A stretch of 38,113 bases of DNA from CAZDVQ01 sp964508975 (GCA_964508975.1 CAZDVQ010000042.1:1-38113); one strand, 5' to 3'. Positions 8,626 through 15,503 are shown, counted from the stretch's first letter. A program made the numbers and translations. Notes: generated from the letters alone by a model not told the origin.

Positions 8626-8920
8626 TTGTCAATTTTAATTCCATGATTAATTGTAGTCGCAAGATATCCAACTAGCCTATAGGCACAACCCCGCTTGCTT
8701 CATTGCGTCTATAAATTTGTACAGATTAAATATATTGAAAAAACGGCTTATGTTTGTGTACCGTAGTGTTCAAACAACGATGAGCCCGCTTGCAGATGTA
8801 ATGAAAAAGTTGAAAACCCTCGTATTTTTTACCCTAAATATATAGGGCTTTTCTCTTGCTTCATGAGCTTGAATTCCTCTGCCGTTCTATCTTTGCCGGC
8901 ATGGCGGCCTACAAAACATA
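8626..8920. other. AT-rich intergenic DNA with 33-nt cassette-like motif
   Basis: Apart from the motif at 8667-8699 this stretch is AT-rich. A 14-codon ORF at 8801-8845 (MKKLKTLVFFTLNI) looks like the start of a signal peptide that ends at once in a stop, perhaps a gene remnant. A small hairpin (CCCT/AGGG) lies near 8832-8847. No intact gene is seen. Confidence 0.4.
8667..8699 (-). repeat. 33-nt motif upstream of AT-rich gene, copy 1
   Basis: On the minus strand it begins AGCAAGCGGGGTTG, contains the perfect palindrome GCCTATAGGC and ends CTAGTTGGA. It matches 12269-12301 at 28 of 33 positions. Its end is 41 nt before the start codon of the orphan gene at 7873-8625. Confidence 0.65.
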
Positions 8921-8960
8921 AATCCTCAAATTCTCACATCTCCAAATCCTCTAATCCTCA
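8921..8960 (+). repeat. 8-bp-period tract, left flank of element C
   Basis: Successive 8-mers AAATCCTC, AAATTCTC, ACATCTCC, AAATCCTC, TAATCCTC. They lead straight into the hairpin CACGGCGGC-TTT-GCCGCCGTG (8959-8979) and then element C. Confidence 0.65.
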
Positions 8961-8982
8961 CGGCGGCTTTGCCGCCGTGTTC

Positions 8983-9077
8983 GCGTTAGCTGGCCGAAGG
9001 GCGCGGCGTCAGCCGCGGTGCGCAGCACTAAGCGTTTAGCGCACCCGTAGGACAGCGGCGGCCAAAGGCCGCAACGC
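8983..9077 (+). repeat. Structured GC-rich element, copy C
   Basis: P1 is GCGTT (8983-8987) with AACGC (9073-9077). P2 is GCTGGCC/GGACAGC. P3 is GCGGC-GTCA-GCCGC. P4 is GTGC-GCA-GCAC. P6 is GCGGCC-AAA-GGCCGC. The tail is CCAAAAAAAA. An extra head-side hairpin (8959-8979) has a counterpart at copy D (12052-12074). Confidence 0.8.
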
Positions 9078-9111
9078 CCAAAAAAAATCATTTTTTATGC
9101 AAATTTTATGC

Positions 9112-9151
9112 AAATAAAAAAGGAGCTATGCAAACTAATGCATAACTCCTT
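9112..9151 (-). terminator. Terminator of the tRNA operon
   Basis: On the minus strand a 13-bp stem, AAGGAGTTATGCA with TGCATAGCTCCTT (one G-T pair), 6-nt loop, is followed by TTTTTATTT. It lies 10 nt past the 3' end of tRNA-Val. Confidence 0.85.
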
Positions 9152-9160
9152 AATGTAATG

Positions 9161-9235
9161 TGGGTAGTATAGGATTCGAACCTATGACCCTCTGCTTGTA
9201 AGGCAGATGCTCTAAACCAGCTGAGCTAACCACCC
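9161..9235 (-). tRNA. tRNA-Val (anticodon TAC)
   Basis: A 75-nt cloverleaf on the minus strand. The acceptor GGGTGGT pairs with ACTACCC with one G-T pair. The D arm contains AGCTGG. The anticodon stem is TCTGC/GCAGA with loop CTTACAA (anticodon TAC, Val). The T arm has TTCGAAT. CCA is not encoded. It is the second gene of a two-tRNA operon. Confidence 0.95.
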
Positions 9236-9245
9236 AATAAAACTG

Positions 9246-9319
9246 CGGTCCGGACGGGACTCGAACCCGCGACCCCCTGCGTGACAGGCAGGTATTCTAA
9301 CCAACTGAACTACCGAACC
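9246..9319 (-). tRNA. tRNA-Asp (anticodon GTC)
   Basis: A 74-nt cloverleaf on the minus strand. The acceptor GGTTCGG pairs with CCGGACC. The anticodon stem is CCTGC/GCAGG with loop CTGTCAC (anticodon GTC, Asp). The T loop contains TTCGAGT. The gap to tRNA-Val is 10 nt, so both are transcribed together from the promoter at 9367-9396. Confidence 0.95.
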
Positions 9320-9366
9320 AATGTTTGTTTTTAATGTTTTGTGGGGCGTTCCCCTCAAAAGCGATG

Positions 9367-9396
9367 CAAAGATACGACGGGTTTTTATATCTCCAA
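9367..9396 (-). promoter_or_regulatory. Promoter of the tRNA operon
   Basis: TATCTTTG at 9367-9374 (minus strand) matches the Bacteroidota -7 box, and TTG at 9394-9396 lies 19 nt upstream, the expected -33/-7 geometry. It is about 48 nt before tRNA-Asp. Confidence 0.75.
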
Positions 9397-9430
9397 GCAT
9401 TTTGTAAAAAAAATTTAAAAAAAGTTTACA

Positions 9431-9463
9431 TTGGGTAGAATCCCGTTGTTTTGCCTAATTTTG
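9431..9463 (+). promoter_or_regulatory. Promoter of accA
   Basis: TTG at 9431-9433 and TAATTTTG at 9456-9463 (consensus TAnnTTTG), spaced 22 nt, end 24 nt before the accA start codon. The promoter is divergent from the tRNA promoter and rules out the in-frame ATG at 9431 as the start. Confidence 0.7.
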
Positions 9464-9487
9464 CATGATAATCAAACCCTTGATATT

Positions 9488-10450
9488 ATGGTATTTCTTG
9501 ATTTTGAGAAACCGATAGAAGAACTCTACGCCCAGCTCCAAAAACTACGTGACATGGAGCAGTCAAGCGGTATAGAGATGAGCGACAAGATAAAGGAACT
9601 GGAGCAACGTATTAAAACGGTGCGCAAAGACATTTACCAGAACCTGACTGGCTGGCAGCGGGTGCAACTTTCGCGCCACCCGGAACGCCCTTACACCTTG
9701 TTCTACATCGATGCCATGTGCAAACGATTTATAGAATTACATGGCGACCGGAACTTCCGCGACGATAAAGCCATCGTGGGCGGCCTAGCTAGCCTCGACG
9801 GCCAAACCGTTATGTTTATTGGTCACCAGAAAGGCATCAACATCAAGATGCGCCAATACCGCAACTTTGGTATGCCTAACCCTGAAGGTTACCGCAAGGC
9901 TCTACGCCTCATGAAAATGGCCGAACGTTTCAATATCCCCGTGGTTTGCCTCATCGACACCCCAGGCGCTTACCCTGGTATCGAGGCTGAAGACCGGGGC
10001 CAAGCAGAAGCAATTGCCCGAAATTTATTCGAGATGGCGCAACTCCGTACACCCATTATTAGTTGTATCATTGGCGAAGGTGCCTCAGGTGGTGCCTTGG
10101 GTATTGGCGTGGGCGACCGCGTTTTCATGCTCGAGAATACCTGGTACTCGGTTATCTCGCCCGAGTCGTGCTCTTCTATCCTCTGGCGCAGCTGGGATTA
10201 CAAAGAAACCGCTGCCGACGAGTTGAAGCTTACCGCCGAGAACATGCTGGCCTTCGGCCTCATCGACGGGGTGATTAAAGAACCCGTTGGTGGCGCACAT
10301 GCCGCACCCGACGAGATGGCCAAAAACTTCAAGAAGTTCCTCAAGAAAGAAATTGCCGAACTACAGCAAATTCCACTCGACGAGCTCGTTGAACAACGCA
10401 TCGAGAAATACTCTAAAATGGGCGAAGTTGAATACCTCCCCGAAAATTAA
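9488..10450 (+). CDS. accA: Acetyl-CoA carboxylase carboxyltransferase subunit alpha
   Basis: A 320-residue protein, the usual AccA length. With AccD it forms the carboxyltransferase that moves CO2 from biotin carrier protein to acetyl-CoA, giving malonyl-CoA for fatty acid synthesis in the cytosol. An N-terminal coiled-coil region (about residues 1-60, ELYAQLQKLRDME) is followed by the crotonase-fold domain with GHQKG, VCLIDTPGAYPGIEAE, GEGASGGALGIGVGD and SVISPESCSSILWR. The start at 9488 (MVFLDFEKPI) is the normal AccA N-terminus and fits the promoter just upstream. It is the first gene of an operon with a DUF6913 gene (18-nt gap) and dapA. accD is not in the window. Confidence 0.97.
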   Translation: MVFLDFEKPIEELYAQLQKLRDMEQSSGIEMSDKIKELEQRIKTVRKDIYQNLTGWQRVQLSRHPERPYTLFYIDAMCKRFIELHGDRNFRDDKAIVGGLASLDGQTVMFIGHQKGINIKMRQYRNFGMPNPEGYRKALRLMKMAERFNIPVVCLIDTPGAYPGIEAEDRGQAEAIARNLFEMAQLRTPIISCIIGEGASGGALGIGVGDRVFMLENTWYSVISPESCSSILWRSWDYKETAADELKLTAENMLAFGLIDGVIKEPVGGAHAAPDEMAKNFKKFLKKEIAELQQIPLDELVEQRIEKYSKMGEVEYLPEN

Positions 10451-10468
10451 CCCCTAGCTCTAGCTCGA

Positions 10469-11020
10469 ATGGCTTTCCTACAAAATTTCCGGACGAAAAT
10501 GCATAACTACTTCTTGGACAAACGGATCAAGGAGTTCAAGGCGGAGCGCCGCAATATTTCGTTCGCCGAGGCGAAATCGGTGGGTATCCTCTTCGATATC
10601 ACCAACCCGCAAAACGAGAAAGTAGTACAAGATTACATGGAATACCTCAAGAAACAAGGTAAATCCGTCGAGCTCTTGGCCTATGTAAACGATAATGCCC
10701 GACACAACAACTACGTGTTCCGGCATTTCAACAACCGCGACCTGAGCTTCTTCTTCTTCCCGAAGTCGGACGTGGTTGAAAAATTCATGAATACCAAGTT
10801 CGATCTCCTGATTTGTATGTACACCGGCGAAATCGCGCCGCTCGAATACGTGGCCACTTTCTCTAATGCTTACCTACGCGTGGGCCAATACCACGAGCAG
10901 AAAACGCATTGCTACGACCTGATGATCGACACGCCCGCCAGCGCTGACCTCAAGACTTATTCTGGCCAGCTAGATTATTTCCTCAAGCTAATCAACAAGA
11001 AAAATGAACAGCTCGTTTAA
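10469..11020 (+). CDS. DUF6913-like cytosolic protein
   Basis: A 183-residue protein with no signal peptide. It begins with a basic helix (FRTKMHNYFLDKRIKEFKAER), then an alpha/beta region with SVGILFDITN, a helix after NEKVVQDYMEYLKKQGK, LLAYVND, and FDLLICMYTGE. The pattern fits the Bacteroidota family annotated as DUF6913; no biochemical function is known to me. It lies 18 nt after accA and overlaps the start of dapA by 17 nt, which implies translational coupling to dapA. The role is inferred only from this company and could relate to lysine or cell-wall precursor supply. Confidence 0.7.
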   Translation: MAFLQNFRTKMHNYFLDKRIKEFKAERRNISFAEAKSVGILFDITNPQNEKVVQDYMEYLKKQGKSVELLAYVNDNARHNNYVFRHFNNRDLSFFFFPKSDVVEKFMNTKFDLLICMYTGEIAPLEYVATFSNAYLRVGQYHEQKTHCYDLMIDTPASADLKTYSGQLDYFLKLINKKNEQLV

Positions 11021-11906
11021 CGGAACTGGCGTGGCTATCGTCACACCATTCCTGCACGGAAATGTAGATTTTGACGGCCTGGCCAAGGCTATAGAACATA
11101 TGCTCGACGGTGGCGTTGATTTCCTCGTGGCCCTGGGCACCACCGGCGAGTCGGTTACCTTGACCAAGCAAGAAAAACACCAGGTGCTCGACTTCGTGGT
11201 ACAACAAGTGAATGGCCGTGTGCCCGTGGTGGCTGGCTTTGGCGGCAACGATACCGCTGCCGTAATCCGCGAGATGGAAGGCTACCACTTTAACGGTATC
11301 GATGCCATTTTATCGGTTAGCCCCGCTTACAACAAACCTACACAAGAAGGTATATTTCAGCATTTTATGGCCTTGGCTCAAGCTGCGCCACGCCCTATTA
11401 TCATCTATAACGTACCGAGCCGCACCGCCTCGAACGTGAGTGCGGAAACAACGCTCCGATTGGCTTACGCGAGCGATAAATTTATCGGAATCAAAGAAGC
11501 ATCTGGCGATATGCGCCAATGCATGGAAATCATCAACCGCCGCCCCGAGGGTTTCTTGGTCCTCTCCGGCGATGATAATTCAACGCTGCCCATCATGGCG
11601 CTCGGCGGTGAAGGTGTCATCTCGGTTGTGGCCAACGCGCTGCCCAAGGCATTCTCGCAAATGGTCCGCCATTGCCAGGCCGGCAACTTCTCCGAGGCCC
11701 GCAAGCTACATTACCACCTCATGCCCGTGGTCGATTTACTGTTTGTGGACGGCAACCCAGCCGGTGTAAAAGGTGTACTGGAAATGCTGGGCGTATGCAG
11801 CAAGGACGTTCGTCTACCGCTCGTGCACATCACCAACGAGACCTACGCCAAACTCGAAAAACTCATCGTGGCGGCCAATTCGCCTTTCAACGCCATGCAA
11901 CGATAG
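11004..11906 (+). CDS. dapA: 4-hydroxy-tetrahydrodipicolinate synthase
   Basis: A 300-residue cytosolic enzyme that condenses pyruvate and aspartate semialdehyde, the first step of the diaminopimelate/lysine branch. The TIM-barrel motifs are complete: GTTGES (threonines at about 46-47), AYNKP with Tyr at about 109, IIYNVPSRT with Tyr at about 135 and Arg at about 140, and the Schiff-base lysine in GIKEASGD at about 164. It is the last gene of the accA operon and overlaps the preceding gene by 17 nt. A 7-bp-period tract begins 8 nt after its stop, followed by element D; no conventional terminator is seen. Confidence 0.96.
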   Translation: MNSSFNGTGVAIVTPFLHGNVDFDGLAKAIEHMLDGGVDFLVALGTTGESVTLTKQEKHQVLDFVVQQVNGRVPVVAGFGGNDTAAVIREMEGYHFNGIDAILSVSPAYNKPTQEGIFQHFMALAQAAPRPIIIYNVPSRTASNVSAETTLRLAYASDKFIGIKEASGDMRQCMEIINRRPEGFLVLSGDDNSTLPIMALGGEGVISVVANALPKAFSQMVRHCQAGNFSEARKLHYHLMPVVDLLFVDGNPAGVKGVLEMLGVCSKDVRLPLVHITNETYAKLEKLIVAANSPFNAMQR

Positions 11907-11914
11907 TGGGGGGA

Positions 11915-11942
11915 GTTGATAGTTTGTAGTTGATTGTTGATA
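11915..11942 (+). repeat. 7-bp-period tract, left flank of element D
   Basis: Four 7-mers, GTTGATA, GTTTGTA, GTTGATT, GTTGATA, directly after dapA. The tract runs to within 8 nt of element D. Confidence 0.65.
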
Positions 11943-11949
11943 GATTGGG

Positions 11950-12048
11950 GCGCTGCGCCGCTTCGCGTCGCCGGCGTGCTACGCGCGCGCTAAACGCTTG
12001 GCCCTTCGGGCTGGCCGCTGACGCGGCCACGCTTCGCATGCCTAGCGC
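11950..12048 (-). repeat. Structured GC-rich element, copy D
   Basis: Minus-strand copy with P1 GCGCT/AGCGC (12044-12048 and 11950-11954). P2 is GGCATGC/GCACGCC. P3 is GGCCGC-GTCA-GCGGCC. P4 is changed to GCCC-GAA-GGGC, keeping the pairing and the GAA loop. P6 is GCGACGC-GAA-GCGGCGC with an A-G mismatch. A further long hairpin at 12052-12074 (CCACGGCGGC arms) lies on the head side, as at copy C. Confidence 0.75.
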
Positions 12049-12075
12049 GGGCCACGGCGGCGAAGCCGCCGTGGA

Positions 12076-12268
12076 GGAGTTATACAATCATGTGAGCAAC
12101 AAGCACTTAAAAATAGTGAAAAGCCCCACAGGTTTATGATGAAAAATCCCCCGGTTTATTTATTTTTTTTCATTACATTTGTGTAGCGATTATATGTGAT
12201 GGAACTCCACTCTACAGCAAGTATGGACCAATTATCTGAACAGTTAAATCTTTACAGATAATGAATAT
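12076..12268. other. AT-rich intergenic DNA with short leader-like ORF
   Basis: A -7-like box TACATTTG (12174-12181) is followed by a 20-codon ORF at 12199-12261 (MELHSTASMDQLSEQLNLYR). This may be a leader peptide or the truncated start of a lost gene. Its stop codon is 7 nt before the 33-nt motif. Nothing else is recognised. Confidence 0.35.
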
Positions 12269-12301
12269 AGCAAGCGGAGTTGCGGCTATAGGTTAGTTGT
12301 A
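12269..12301 (+). repeat. 33-nt motif upstream of AT-rich gene, copy 2
   Basis: Begins AGCAAGCGGAGTTG, contains GGCTATAGG and ends TTAGTTGTA. It is 28/33 identical to the minus-strand copy at 8667-8699. It ends 25 nt before the start codon of the DUF4304-like gene. Confidence 0.65.
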
Positions 12302-12326
12302 CACCTTAAAAGGAAAAGACCTGCAA

Positions 12327-13058
12327 ATGACGACACAAGAATTTAGAAAACAAATTGGAAAATATTTTGGCGCAAAGATGCGTGAGTTCGGATTCAAAGG
12401 GTCAGGTTTCAATTATATATTGTACTCTGAAAGCTATGTTTATACAATTGGTTTGCAAGCGAGTAGATATGGCGGAAGTTTTTGTGTAGAGCTAGGAATC
12501 CAACCAAAAGAAATAACAAACAACGGATTTCAGGATTTGGATTTCACTAAACTTAAATATTATAACTGTGAATTTAGGACACGATTATCAAAAGAAAGGA
12601 AAGGTGCAAATTGGTGGGACTATAATGATTCAGAATTGAAGAACCTTGAAACTATAGACGATGTAATTCATTCTATTTCAAAATATGCCTTGCCAGTAAT
12701 AAATAGTTTCAAAAATGACACACAACTTTTAGAAAGAGTTCAAATATCTGACATAAAGAATAGATTCATTCCAATACCAGCCATTAAAGATGGATTGACA
12801 CCTATGACAACTGATATCAGACTGGCTTGGGCCCTGGCAGTGGTAATTGAAAAAACTAATCCTAAAAAATCATTGGAATTTGCTAAATATGCATTAAAAC
12901 ACGATAAGTCTCCAAGTACATTTTTTGGCACAAAGGATTTGAAAAGGATAATTGAAACTTATGAGGACGATTCGGAGAAAGACGTGACAGCTCACGAAAT
13001 GGACAACGACAAGCCAAGTTTTTGGACAAGGATTACAAACAAACTAAGAAATAGATGA
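12327..13058 (+). CDS. DUF4304-like protein
   Basis: A 243-residue soluble protein without a signal peptide. The first 140 residues fit the DUF4304 pattern: MTTQEFRKQIGKYF, FGFKGSGFNYIL, then VYTIGLQASRYGGSFCVELGI followed by a W-W-DY segment (GANWWDY). The C-terminal part (about 170-210) is helical, with RLAWALAVVIEKTNPKKSLEFA. DUF4304 proteins are often found as accessory or immunity-like genes, but no function is established. The gene is AT-rich compared with dapA and carries the same upstream 33-nt motif as the orphan gene at 7873-8625, so both look acquired. ATG 12327 is chosen over the in-frame ATG at 12297, which lies inside the motif. Confidence 0.7.
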   Translation: MTTQEFRKQIGKYFGAKMREFGFKGSGFNYILYSESYVYTIGLQASRYGGSFCVELGIQPKEITNNGFQDLDFTKLKYYNCEFRTRLSKERKGANWWDYNDSELKNLETIDDVIHSISKYALPVINSFKNDTQLLERVQISDIKNRFIPIPAIKDGLTPMTTDIRLAWALAVVIEKTNPKKSLEFAKYALKHDKSPSTFFGTKDLKRIIETYEDDSEKDVTAHEMDNDKPSFWTRITNKLRNR

Positions 13059-13203
13059 ATTAAAGTGTCCAACATTGTATATACAAACCGTTCAGCGCAA
13101 CTAAATAATAATGACATGGAAGAAAAACTATTTACCTCAAACTTTTAGAAGAAAATTCAGACTTAGATTCAAACCACAAATGTATCTTTACCTGTTCATG
13201 GCA

Positions 13204-13305
13204 TTAGGTATATCCTAATTGAATAAACTGCGCATCCACATCATAGTCATAACCCTGCTGGACACCTGTCGCGGTCGAAAGGGCTGCTACAAGCTGAACA
13301 TCATA
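13204..13305 (-). pseudogene. C-terminal coding remnant
   Basis: On the minus strand 33-34 codons, ending in TAA at 13204-13206, read YDVQLVAALSTATGVQQGY, then DYDVDAQFIQLGYT. Composition and codon choice look like host coding sequence, not random DNA. The frame has no start; upstream it runs into the desaturase terminator hairpin. I read it as the tail of a gene whose front was lost, perhaps when the AT-rich DUF4304 region arrived. I do not recognise the family. Confidence 0.4.
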
Positions 13306-13306
13306 A

Positions 13307-13344
13307 AAAAAGGCCAAGCACTGTTTCCAATGCTTGGCCTTTTT
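13307..13344 (-). terminator. Strong terminator, probably bidirectional
   Basis: A 14-bp stem, AAAAAGGCCAAGCA / TGCTTGGCCTTTTT, with a 10-nt loop and A/T runs on both sides. It lies just downstream of the desaturase gene on the minus strand and could also stop plus-strand transcription. Confidence 0.85.
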
Positions 13345-13368
13345 CTTTTGGTATAACTTACCTAAAGC

Positions 13369-14268
13369 TTAGGGTAATTGCACGTAGCTCTCGGGGTGTT
13401 CAATACGTTGAACCCGCATAGATTTGGTGCGGAATTTCTCGTTGAACAAGCCCAGGAAATACACCCTGAACAAGTACCAAGCAAAGTTGCTCTCGTTCAA
13501 GCTAGGGTCAATCTTGTGCTCAATCTCGCGATGTTTTTCAGCAGCTTTGCTCCAGTGCATCGATGGCCACAAGTGGTGTACTGTATGGAAACCGTTGTTG
13601 AGCAACCAGAAGTTAACCATCCCGCCCGTTACGTTGCGTGAGTTGTTGTATTGCGTCTCTTCGTCGGCATGAATGTGTTGGATGTAATTGAAAATCAACA
13701 CCGTGTTCAACGAAATTTGCTGTGGTATAAATACAAACAACAAAGCTTTACGCCAGTCTAGGTAAAAAGCTATGGCCAATACGCCCACAATCAGTATGAT
13801 TTGAAGAAGATTCAAGAAGAAAACCTTCTTGCTCTCTTTCCAGCTATCCTTAAAATACTTGGCTACCGGACCTTGTTGATAATAACCGCTTACCATGGGG
13901 TAAGCCAGCAAGGTAAAGATGTTGTTCTTTTCTGAATAACGGTAGGTTTTCGTGTAATCAGCCTCTGTGTTCACGTTCACGTGGTGGTTGCTCATGTGGG
14001 TAGGCAACCAGGCAAAAATCGGAAACCCGTACAAAACCGACAGGACATTATCCGTGATGATGTTCATGGTTTTGTTTTTCCACATGCCCACGTGTTTGTG
14101 GTTGTGGCACATTACAGAAATACTCACGGCCATCTGGAGCTGGAATAAATACAGCGGAACCAGTAACCACCAGCTCATCTCAGAACTGTAATTCCATAAA
14201 ATGAAAATAAGCGCAATGGCAATCAACATGAATGCGACTGAGCGCACGTCGGATTGTTCCCTTAGCAT
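13369..14268 (-). CDS. Membrane fatty acid desaturase
   Basis: A 299-residue integral membrane protein with the three histidine clusters that bind the di-iron centre: HNHKH (residues 55-59), HMSNHH (91-96) and HTVHH (228-232, followed by LWPSMHW). Four or so hydrophobic segments lie around residues 10-50, 75-90, 150-175 and 176-195. Such enzymes introduce double bonds into fatty acyl chains or lipids using O2 and a reductant. The exact substrate cannot be told; compact size and HxxHH spacing fit the general FA_desaturase family. The gene stands alone, with a strong terminator behind it and the sirtuin gene divergent in front. Confidence 0.85.
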   Translation of the reverse strand: MLREQSDVRSVAFMLIAIALIFILWNYSSEMSWWLLVPLYLFQLQMAVSISVMCHNHKHVGMWKNKTMNIITDNVLSVLYGFPIFAWLPTHMSNHHVNVNTEADYTKTYRYSEKNNIFTLLAYPMVSGYYQQGPVAKYFKDSWKESKKVFFLNLLQIILIVGVLAIAFYLDWRKALLFVFIPQQISLNTVLIFNYIQHIHADEETQYNNSRNVTGGMVNFWLLNNGFHTVHHLWPSMHWSKAAEKHREIEHKIDPSLNESNFAWYLFRVYFLGLFNEKFRTKSMRVQRIEHPESYVQLP

Positions 14269-14412
14269 AAAAAGATTTTTTAGGTCAGTGTAATATAACG
14301 GGGATAAAGGTAACTAAAAATGTATCTTTTAACAGAATTTTATTGTGGACCAGGCCCAAATTGCTTAATTTCGCCATAATAATCTGTTTCAGAACCTAGA
14401 CAAATCCACCCC

Positions 14413-15102
14413 ATGAAACCCAATATCGTCATACTTACCGGTGCAGGTATAAGCGCCGAGTCAGGCATTTCCACTTTCCGCGATGCAGGCGGCCTGTGGG
14501 AAGGCCACGACATCATGGACGTCGCCTCGCCCCAAGGCTGGGCCAAAAACAAGGAACTCGTACTCGATTTTTACAATATTCGCCGCCGACAGTTATTCGA
14601 GGTAGAACCAAACGCCGGACATAAAGCCCTGGTTAAACTCGAAACCAAGTTTAACGTGCACATCATCACCCAAAACGTTGACGACTTGCACGAACGGGCC
14701 GGCTCTAGCCAAGTCATGCACTTGCACGGCGAGCTCCGCAAGGTGCGCAGCACCCTCGACCCCAAGCTGGTGTACGACTGGGAAGGCGATCTAAACCTCG
14801 GCGACAAGTGCGAGAAAGGCGCCCAACTCCGACCACATATCGTGTGGTTTGGCGAGGACGTGCCCCTGATTGAGCCCGCCGCCAAACTGGCCAGCCAAGC
14901 CGATATCTTTATCATCGTTGGCACCTCGATGCAAGTATACCCCGCGGCTGGCTTAATCCAGTACGTGGCATACGATAAACCTAAATACTACATCGACCCT
15001 AAACCTGCCGAAAGCTACGCCGCCCAAAAACATATCAATATAATGGCTACTAGCGCAACCGATGGCGTGCCTAAACTGGTAGAGGACTTATTGGCACTAT
15101 AG
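14413..15102 (+). CDS. cobB: NAD-dependent protein deacylase, SIRT5-like (Sir2 family)
   Basis: A 229-residue sirtuin that removes acyl groups from lysines using NAD. Visible motifs: GAGISAESGISTFR (10-23), QNVDDLHERAG (87-97), the catalytic histidine in HLHGEL (about 105) and RPHIVWFGE (140-148). Tyr54 and Arg57 in FYNIRRR match the Y-x-x-R pair of class III sirtuins, which prefer succinyl, malonyl or glutaryl lysine. The segment between HGEL and RPHIVWFGE, which usually carries four zinc cysteines, holds only one cysteine (DKCEKG), so the zinc site appears to be lost. The gene is monocistronic, divergent from the desaturase, and ends before a palindromic terminator shared with rpsU. Confidence 0.92.
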   Translation: MKPNIVILTGAGISAESGISTFRDAGGLWEGHDIMDVASPQGWAKNKELVLDFYNIRRRQLFEVEPNAGHKALVKLETKFNVHIITQNVDDLHERAGSSQVMHLHGELRKVRSTLDPKLVYDWEGDLNLGDKCEKGAQLRPHIVWFGEDVPLIEPAAKLASQADIFIIVGTSMQVYPAAGLIQYVAYDKPKYYIDPKPAESYAAQKHINIMATSATDGVPKLVEDLLAL

Positions 15103-15130
15103 CCTAAACCAAGCATCCACAACAAAGAAA

Positions 15131-15155
15131 GCCCGATACGCAGTGCGTATCGGGC
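15131..15155 (-). terminator. Palindromic terminator between convergent cobB and rpsU
   Basis: A nearly perfect palindrome with arms GCCCGATACGCA and TGCGTATCGGGC around a single G. On the minus strand it is followed by TTTCTTTGTT, which suits termination of rpsU; on the plus strand by AAATATTTTATT, so it may work in both directions. Confidence 0.7.
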
Positions 15156-15179
15156 AAATATTTTATTCAACGAGAAAGA

Positions 15180-15377
15180 CTAGGCTTGCTCTAGCTCAGC
15201 TCTAACTTGGTCGCGGTATACAGCTTTCAAAACTTCTTCACGACGTGTGATAGATGGTTTTGTGAAAGCTTTACGGTTACGAAGCTCTTTCAAAATACCT
15301 GAATCAATGTATTTCTTCTTGTAGCGACGCAATGCTCGGTCAATAGTTTCGCCGTCTTTGATGTTGATGATAATCAT
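15180..15377 (-). CDS. rpsU: 30S ribosomal protein S21
   Basis: A 65-residue basic protein matching S21 along its whole length: MIIINIKDGETIDRALRRYK, then KYIDSGILKELRNRKAFTKPS and RREEVLKAVYRD. S21 joins the 30S platform and assists initiation; in Bacteroidota it has been linked to occlusion of the anti-Shine-Dalgarno region. The gene is monocistronic with its own promoter about 95 nt upstream and a palindromic terminator 24 nt downstream. The leader contains possible pairing (AACCAA with TTGGTT) that could be regulatory, though this is weak. Confidence 0.96.
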   Translation of the reverse strand: MIIINIKDGETIDRALRRYKKKYIDSGILKELRNRKAFTKPSITRREEVLKAVYRDQVRAELEQA

Positions 15378-15475
15378 AATGTTTGTTCTAAATATTTCAC
15401 TTTAACGAAAGGGTTTCGAACCAAAATCCTTGGCCAATCCCCGATTGTAATTGGTTAATGTTTCAATTCGGATTG

Positions 15476-15503
15476 CAAAGATAATGCTTTATTTGATTTT
15501 CAA
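15476..15503 (-). promoter_or_regulatory. Promoter of rpsU
   Basis: TATCTTTG at 15476-15483 (minus strand, consensus TAnnTTTG) with TTG at 15501-15503, spacing 17 nt. It gives a 5' leader of about 90 nt. Confidence 0.55.

Noticed and set aside
8667..8699. Integron attC site
   Set aside because: The motif lacks convincing paired RYYYAAC and GTTRRRY boxes and no integrase is visible. It is kept only as an undefined cassette-like boundary motif.
8801..8845. 14-codon ORF MKKLKTLVFFTLNI
   Set aside because: It resembles a signal-peptide start but stops at once. It is too short to call as a gene and is mentioned only as a possible remnant.
9212..9400. 62-codon ORF overlapping both tRNA genes
   Set aside because: The region is fully explained by tRNA-Val, tRNA-Asp and their promoter. 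The peptide is a common tRNA read-through artefact.
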